Source: Ruminococcus flavefaciens (GTDB lineage Bacteria > Bacillota_A > Clostridia > Oscillospirales > Ruminococcaceae). From it: a stretch of DNA of 10,798 nt. Shown here in pieces: positions 6,340 through 10,798 of the stretch (position 1 is the stretch's first letter; each line of letters opens with the position of its first letter). The position numbers and the translations under genes were made by a program. The stretch is from assembly GCA_004556875.1 (NCBI GenBank), contig SFFP01000047.1:1-10798 (forward strand), read 5' to 3'. The notes below the pieces were generated by a model. That model saw nothing but the letters and a program-made list of their open reading frames with translations. It was not told the origin of the DNA and searched no databases.

Positions 6340-7416
6340 ATGAAAAAGGTTATGGTAGGCATGAGCGGCGGAGTTGACAGCTCTGTTGCGGCAATGCTTC
6401 TGAGAGATAAGGGATATGAAGTCATGGGAGTTACCCTGAAGCTTTTTTCGGACGAGGACATTTCCGAAGCGAAAAAAGAGGGTAAGACCTGTTGTGCGCT
6501 GTCAGATGTTGAGGACGCACGAAGTGTCGCGCGGAGACTTGGCTTTGAGCATCTTGTTTTCAACTTCAAGGATAATTTCCGTGAGCACGTTATGAAGCAG
6601 TTTGCGGACAGCTATCTCTGCGGACGTACACCAAATCCATGTATAGAGTGCAACCGTCATGTAAAGTTTGATAAGATGCTCCGCAGAGCCCTGGAGCTTG
6701 AATATGACTACATTGCCACAGGACATTATGCAGTCTGTGAGTATGATGAAAGCCGTCAGCGCTGGCTTCTGAAACGTCCTAAGGACAGAAGCAAGGACCA
6801 GACCTATGTGCTTTATTCTCTCACACAGGAACAGCTCTCACATACGCTTTTTCCGCTTGGCGAGCTTGAAAAGACTCAGGTCAGAGAGCTTGCGGAGTCG
6901 GCAGGACTTGTTAACTCCAATAAGCCTGACAGTCAGGATATCTGTTTTGTTCCTGACGGAGACTATGCATCATTCATCAAGCGTTTTACCGGCTGTGAAA
7001 CGCCTCACGGAAGCTTCATTGATACGGATGGAAAAGTTCTCGGTGAGCACAAGGGTATAATTAATTATACTATCGGACAGCGCAAAGGACTTGGTATCGC
7101 TCTCGGTCACCCTGCATACGTAGTCAGCAAGGATATGGACGCGAATACTGTTACGCTCGGACTTGAAAGTGACCTTTACACAAAGAGCCTTATAGCCGAC
7201 GATTTTAACCTTATTTCCGTTGAAAAGCTTGACGAGCCTATGAGAGTTACTGCAAAAACACGTTACAGCCAGCGTGAACAGCCTGCAACAGTTACATATC
7301 TCGGAAATGGTGAGTATAAGGTTGAATTTGACGAGCCTCAGAGAGCTGTAACAAGCGGACAGGCTGTAGTCTTGTACGACGGGGATATCGTCGTGGGCGG
7401 AGGTACTATAAAATGA
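6340..7416 (+). CDS. mnmA: tRNA-specific 2-thiouridylase MnmA
   Basis: Makes 2-thiouridine at wobble U34 of tRNA-Lys, -Glu and -Gln: ATP adenylates U34 and persulfide sulfur is then inserted. It has 358 aa, full length. The PP-loop SGGVDSS spans residues 9-15. The catalytic Cys pair aligns as C104 in NPCIECNRHVKFD and C202 in DSQDICFVPDGDY. The tRNA-binding middle part holds ATGHYA (about 127-132), KDQTYVLYSL and GQRKGLGI; the C-terminal beta-barrel ends AVVLYDGDIVVGGGTI. ATG is preceded by AAAGGAG at a 7-nt spacing. No cysteine desulfurase (iscS) gene lies beside it in this window, so the sulfur donor must be encoded elsewhere. The stop overlaps the next start by 4 nt (ATGA). Confidence 0.97.
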   Translation: MKKVMVGMSGGVDSSVAAMLLRDKGYEVMGVTLKLFSDEDISEAKKEGKTCCALSDVEDARSVARRLGFEHLVFNFKDNFREHVMKQFADSYLCGRTPNPCIECNRHVKFDKMLRRALELEYDYIATGHYAVCEYDESRQRWLLKRPKDRSKDQTYVLYSLTQEQLSHTLFPLGELEKTQVRELAESAGLVNSNKPDSQDICFVPDGDYASFIKRFTGCETPHGSFIDTDGKVLGEHKGIINYTIGQRKGLGIALGHPAYVVSKDMDANTVTLGLESDLYTKSLIADDFNLISVEKLDEPMRVTAKTRYSQREQPATVTYLGNGEYKVEFDEPQRAVTSGQAVVLYDGDIVVGGGTIK

Positions 7417-8420
7417 AAACCGCGCTCCTTGTTGTAGATGCACAGGAGTTTATAACGAACAATAAGCTCTATTCTTACGATAAATACATAGAAAATGTCC
7501 GCATATTGATAGCAGAAGCACGAAAAAACGATGTTGAAGTCATTTATATTCGCCATGATGACGGAGAGGGGAAGCCTTTATCAAAAGGAGGCGACGGCTT
7601 TGACGTGTGCAGTGATCTTGCTCCCGAGACAGACGAGCGCATATTCGATAAGACCGTAAACAGCCCCTTCCGTGACAGTGGTCTTCTTGAGTATCTGCGG
7701 AAAAAAGGCGTGAAAATGCTCATAGTCACGGGCTTGCAGACGGATTACTGCATAGACGCAGCGGTGAAATGCGGCTTTGAGCATGGGTTTGAGATGATAG
7801 TTCCTGAGTACTGCAATTCCACCTTTGACAATGAGTTCATGACTGCGGAGCAAACCTACCGCTATTATAACGAGTTTATGTGGAAAAACAGGTATGCAAG
7901 ATGTGTTGATATGTCAGAAGCCCTTGATATGTTGCATGATCATAATGATACACTGAAATTTAGCAGGGTTAATGAGAAATATATCAGAAGGGCTGCGCAA
8001 GAGGATATTTCAAGAATCGCAGAGATGCTTGTGTTTGCAAAACGAATGAAGTATCGCTCTATATTTAATGATGACGCATACTCATTTGGTGAATTGCAGG
8101 TACTTACTGTTGCAAAAAACTACATCAAAAACGGCTTTCTTAACAATATGTTCCTGTATGATGACGGAATAATAAAAGGGCTTATACGCATAGAGAATGA
8201 AGAGGTCATTGAACTATATGTGGATCATTTCTTTCAAGGTCAGGGAGTAGGCTCGGAATTGATCGAATATGCCAAAGAAAACTATTCAGCCAGTTTTCTT
8301 TGGACTATAGAAAAAAATATTGATGCTGTCCGCTTCTATGAAGCACATGGTTTTCATCTTACAGATACAAAGAAGTTTGAAGACGGAACTACAGAATATC
8401 TTGTAATGATGAGAAGATAA
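7413..8420 (+). CDS. Isochorismatase-family hydrolase fused to a GNAT acetyltransferase
   Basis: A 335-aa two-domain protein. Residues 1 to about 165 form a cysteine-hydrolase (isochorismatase-like) fold with the full triad: D9 in LLVVDAQ, K80 in DKTVNSPF, and C113 in VTGLQTDYCIDAA. Relatives include nicotinamidases, carbamoylsarcosine amidases and uncharacterised amidohydrolases. After a linker (about 170-187), YIRRAAQEDISRIAEM opens a GNAT domain. Its acetyl-CoA loop is QGQGVGS (275-281), and the C-terminal part reads NIDAVRFYEAHGF (302-314). One uninterrupted frame covers both, with no internal ribosome site that I can see before the second domain. GGAGG lies 9 nt before ATG, which overlaps the mnmA stop. 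The second half looks AT-richer by eye, which would fit a later joining of two genes. The substrate is unknown. Confidence 0.88.
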   Translation: MKTALLVVDAQEFITNNKLYSYDKYIENVRILIAEARKNDVEVIYIRHDDGEGKPLSKGGDGFDVCSDLAPETDERIFDKTVNSPFRDSGLLEYLRKKGVKMLIVTGLQTDYCIDAAVKCGFEHGFEMIVPEYCNSTFDNEFMTAEQTYRYYNEFMWKNRYARCVDMSEALDMLHDHNDTLKFSRVNEKYIRRAAQEDISRIAEMLVFAKRMKYRSIFNDDAYSFGELQVLTVAKNYIKNGFLNNMFLYDDGIIKGLIRIENEEVIELYVDHFFQGQGVGSELIEYAKENYSASFLWTIEKNIDAVRFYEAHGFHLTDTKKFEDGTTEYLVMMRR

Positions 8421-8431
8421 AAAGGAAAAAT

Positions 8432-9154
8432 ATGGAATACAAATACGAAAAACTTACGGAAAAGATATATGTCTGTGCCAGCAGTGACCACCGCTTCGGT
8501 ACGGATGCCTTTCTGCTTGCGGATTTTTCCCAGTACCGCGCAAAGGACAAAGTCTGCGACCTGGGTACTGGCTGCGGCATAATACCGCTTATCATGCAGA
8601 AAAAAATGCCGCCTCAATTGACATATGCAGTGGATATACAGGAGGGTGCAATAGAGCAGCTTCGCCTCGGACTTGAAAAGAGCGAAACAAAGGGAATAGT
8701 TCCCATATGTGCGGATCTGAAAGAGCTTTGGGAGGGTGCTCCTCTCGGACAGCTTGACCTTGTGACCTGCAATCCGCCGTATAAGGTGAACAATGCAGGC
8801 TTTCAGAGCGTGATAACTGCTCAGAAGATTGCAAGGCACGAAATATTATGCACCATAAATGATGTTTGTGCGGCGGCACAGAAACTCCTCAAATTCGGCG
8901 GAAGACTTTGTGTATGCAACCGTCCTGAGAGGCTCAGCGATGTGATATACGCCATGAAGTGTCATGATATCGAGCCTAAGCGCCTTCGCTTCGTTTCTAA
9001 AAACGCAGAGGAAGCACCGTGGCTTTTCCTCATTGAGGGCAAGAAGGGCTCAAAACCTTTTATGAAGGTAGAACCTCAGCTATATATACGCAGTGAGAAC
9101 GGTTTTACAGAAGAGCTTCAGAAAATATATGACACAGGAAAGGAGCAGATATGA
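8432..9154 (+). CDS. trmN6: TrmN6-like tRNA1(Val) (adenine37-N6)-methyltransferase
   Basis: A 240-aa SAM-dependent class I methyltransferase of the YabB/TrmN6 family; the characterised member methylates N6 of A37 in tRNA1-Val. Residues 17-30 (SSDHRFGTDAFLLA) are the family's N-terminal block. Motif I is VCDLGTGCGIIPL (41-53), the acidic end of strand 2 is AVDIQ, and motif IV is NPPY (114-117), the signature of N6-adenine and related amino methyltransferases. The start is ATG with AAAGGAA 5 nt upstream, 11 nt after the previous stop. The stop overlaps rsmI by 4 nt. In Bacillus the equivalents (yabB, yabC) are also neighbours, with a GIY-YIG gene between them that is absent here. The exact tRNA target is inferred from the family. 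Confidence 0.88.
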   Translation: MEYKYEKLTEKIYVCASSDHRFGTDAFLLADFSQYRAKDKVCDLGTGCGIIPLIMQKKMPPQLTYAVDIQEGAIEQLRLGLEKSETKGIVPICADLKELWEGAPLGQLDLVTCNPPYKVNNAGFQSVITAQKIARHEILCTINDVCAAAQKLLKFGGRLCVCNRPERLSDVIYAMKCHDIEPKRLRFVSKNAEEAPWLFLIEGKKGSKPFMKVEPQLYIRSENGFTEELQKIYDTGKEQI

Positions 9155-9972
9155 GCGGAACATTTTACGTAATAGGGACTCCTATAGGCAATCTTGATGA
9201 TATAACCCTCAGACAGCTTGATACACTTGAAAAAGTAGATTTTATATGTGCAGAGGACACAAGAGTTACATTAAAGCTTCTCAACCGTTTTGAAATAAAG
9301 AAACAGCTTGTAAGCTTTCATGAGCACAGCTCTAAATCAGATGCACAGCATATAATCGACCGCCTGCTTGCAGGCGAAAGCTGTGGAGTAGTTACTGATG
9401 CAGGAATGCCCTGTATCTCCGATCCCGGAGAAGTTCTGGTAAGGATGTGTGCGGAAAACGGCATAGACATAAGAGTAGTCCCGGGACCGAGCGCTGTAGT
9501 TTCGGCAGTGGCTGTATCGGGACTGAGTACACGCAGATTTACTTTTGAAGGCTTTTTGCCTGTTCCAAAAAAAGAGAGAGCGGAGCGGCTGGAAAAGCTT
9601 CGCGGCGAGACGGCAGTAATGGTATTCTATGAAGCTCCGCATAAGCTGAAAACTACTCTTTCTGACCTTGCAGGATTTTTCGGCGGAGAAAGAAGGATAT
9701 CACTTTGCAGAGAGCTTACGAAGATACATGAGGAAGTATTGAGGCTTACTCTTTCAGAAGCTGTTGCATATTATAATGAGAATGAGCCGCGCGGAGAATA
9801 TGTCCTTGTGCTTGAAGGTGCACAGGAAACAGAGGACGGAGAACTTACCATAGAAGAAGCTATGGAACAGGTAAAAAAACTTATTGAAATGGGAGAAAAG
9901 CCTACAGAAGCCTGTAAAGCGGTAGCTAAGGAGACAGGCTTCAGAAAGAGTGAGCTTTACGCACTGCTTTAG
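9151..9972 (+). CDS. rsmI: 16S rRNA (cytidine1402-2'-O)-methyltransferase RsmI
   Basis: Methylates the 2'-hydroxyl of C1402 in 16S rRNA, in the P site of the small subunit, using SAM. It has 273 aa, normal for the tetrapyrrole-methylase-fold family. Motifs in order: GTPIGNLDDITLR (9-21), AEDTR (34-38), SFHEH (55-59), VVTDAGMPCISDPG (80-93), VPGPSAVVSAVAVSG (110-124), FEGFLP (132-137), FYEAPHKL (159-166), RELTKIHEE (187-195) and RGEYVLVLEG (214-223). The last 45 residues form the helical C-terminal domain, ending FRKSELYALL. ATG at 9151 follows AAAGGAG by 5 nt and overlaps the trmN6 stop. It is the last gene of the operon. I see no clear terminator after it. Confidence 0.97.
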   Translation: MSGTFYVIGTPIGNLDDITLRQLDTLEKVDFICAEDTRVTLKLLNRFEIKKQLVSFHEHSSKSDAQHIIDRLLAGESCGVVTDAGMPCISDPGEVLVRMCAENGIDIRVVPGPSAVVSAVAVSGLSTRRFTFEGFLPVPKKERAERLEKLRGETAVMVFYEAPHKLKTTLSDLAGFFGGERRISLCRELTKIHEEVLRLTLSEAVAYYNENEPRGEYVLVLEGAQETEDGELTIEEAMEQVKKLIEMGEKPTEACKAVAKETGFRKSELYALL

Positions 9973-10035
9973 TAGGAATACTTTACTCTGATAGTGCAGA
10001 AAAGTGATAGAAATGTGAAAATTAGACTAAAATAC

Positions 10036-10064
10036 TTGAAATATTCATAGTATTGTGATATAAT
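10036..10064 (+). promoter_or_regulatory. Strong sigma70-type promoter for the PHP gene
   Basis: TTGAAA (10036-10041), a 17-nt spacer, and a perfect TATAAT (10059-10064) with an extended -10 TG at 10056-10057. It is the best promoter in the window. The start site would be near 10071, giving a leader of about 110 nt. The leader is AT-rich and holds a small GCCG/CGGC hairpin (about 10151-10166) just before the ribosome site; I recognise no riboswitch. Confidence 0.75.
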
Positions 10065-10181
10065 TATTAGCGTTATTATTACTGTTGAATTTTTGGTAAC
10101 CATGTTATTAAAAAAAGCGCCTTATCAATACAAATAAAAAATATTATTCTGCCGCAGAAATACGGCGAAAGAAGGTTATGT

Positions 10182-10798
10182 ATGATTTGCGATCTGCACT
10201 GTCACACCACCCTTTCCGACGGTTCGCTTGGTATAGAAGATGTAATTGCACAGGCGAAACGCATGAATATCGATTGGCTGTCGATAACCGATCACGATAC
10301 TATGGCTTCTTTTTCAAGAGCTGATGTATTGGGCGAACGCGCAGGGATAAAGATACTCCACGGCGTAGAGCTTTCGGCATGGGATAAGGAAAGAAACAGC
10401 AAGGTACATATTCTGTGTTATGCACCGTCAAAGCCTAACAGACTTGAGGGGCTTTGTATGAAATCCTGCGAGATAAGAAAAGAATGCTCAAGGGAAATGA
10501 TAGAGAAGGTAATGGAAAAATTTCCAATAACACAGGAGAGTATTTTAAAACGTACCACAGCTTCAAAAAGTATATTCAAACAGCACATAATGCGAGCACT
10601 CATCGACTATGGCTATGCTCTTGAGTTTTACGGCGACCTTGACAGAGAACTGTTTAATCCCAAGAACGGATCATGCTATGTTGAGCGTGAGTACCCTGAC
10701 GTAAATTTTGTAATAGACCTGATACATACAGCAAAGGGCGTTGCTGTAATGGCTCACCCTGCTCAGTACGACAATATTGAGCTTCTTGAAGAGCTTGC
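10182..10798 (+). CDS. PHP-domain phosphoesterase, TrpH/RNase AM-like (3' partial)
   Basis: The frame is open from ATG 10182 to the window edge (205 full codons). Metal-binding residues of the PHP fold are in place: H6 and H8 in DLHCHTTLSDGSL, D13, D37-H38-D39 in SITDHDT, E63 in LHGVELSA, H76 in KVHILCY, and H192 in VMAHPAQY. This order, with a helical insert between H76 and H192, fits the YciV/TrpH group, whose characterised member hydrolyses 3',5'-nucleoside bisphosphates and degrades short RNA from the 5' end. DNA polymerase PHP domains and histidinol phosphatase are less likely. I preferred ATG 10182 to ATG 10178 because only the former is in frame and AGAAGG lies 6 nt upstream. It has its own promoter and so is probably separate from the rsmI operon. 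Confidence 0.85.
   Translation, partial: MICDLHCHTTLSDGSLGIEDVIAQAKRMNIDWLSITDHDTMASFSRADVLGERAGIKILHGVELSAWDKERNSKVHILCYAPSKPNRLEGLCMKSCEIRKECSREMIEKVMEKFPITQESILKRTTASKSIFKQHIMRALIDYGYALEFYGDLDRELFNPKNGSCYVEREYPDVNFVIDLIHTAKGVAVMAHPAQYDNIELLEEL

Noticed and set aside
9973..10035. Terminator after rsmI
   Set aside because: Only very short stems can be drawn (AGTA/TACT, or GCACT/AGTGC with a long loop) and none has a T-run, so I did not list one.
10178..10180. ATG 10178 as the start of the PHP gene
   Set aside because: It is out of frame with the PHP motifs; the in-frame ATG at 10182 has AGAAGG at the right distance.

Overview
The window looks like chromosomal core sequence from a low-to-mid GC, anaerobic, fermentative Firmicute. 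By inference it is a Ruminococcus-like member of the Clostridia. The signs are a short-chain clostridial-type flavodoxin, an acetate kinase, TmcAL (a Firmicutes-type tRNA acetate ligase), strong AAGGAG ribosome sites and AT-rich consensus promoters. I see no rRNA, tRNA, CRISPR array, insertion sequence or phage gene. The organism call rests on gene content only.

Layout. (1) 1-1098 (+): 3' part of a MalY/PatB-type PLP C-S lyase/aminotransferase, cut by the left edge and followed by a hairpin terminator. (2) 1274-1696 (+): monocistronic flavodoxin with its own promoter region and terminator. (3) 1697-1909: a gene-free spacer with two bidirectional hairpins and two near-identical sigma70-like promoter modules on the + strand that point into the 3' end of ackA. 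(4) 1910-3109 (-): acetate kinase with its own promoter. (5) 3110-3337: divergent promoter region. (6) 3338-9972 (+): seven tightly packed genes, probably one operon: tmcAL, a lipoprotein with a C39-like peptidase fold and an acidic tail, a HAD phosphatase, mnmA, an isochorismatase-GNAT fusion, a TrmN6-like methyltransferase and rsmI. (7) 9973-10181: spacer with a textbook promoter. (8) 10182 to the end (+): 5' part of a PHP-domain phosphoesterase.

How the genes fit together. Four of the seven operon genes modify RNA at or near the decoding site. TmcAL makes ac4C34 in elongator tRNA-Met, MnmA makes s2U34 in Lys/Glu/Gln tRNAs, the TrmN6 family makes m6A37 in tRNA1-Val, and RsmI 2'-O-methylates C1402 of 16S rRNA in the P site. 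Interleaved with them are three genes with no obvious RNA role: the lipoprotein, the HAD phosphatase and the hydrolase-acetyltransferase fusion. TmcAL uses free acetate and ATP, and the gene diverging from it encodes acetate kinase, so the two transcription units are linked through acetate.

Most core assignments are confident. The three interleaved genes, the 1811-1913 promoter repeat and the flavodoxin leader are the least explained parts. I did not find a convincing wholly new defence or mobile system here.
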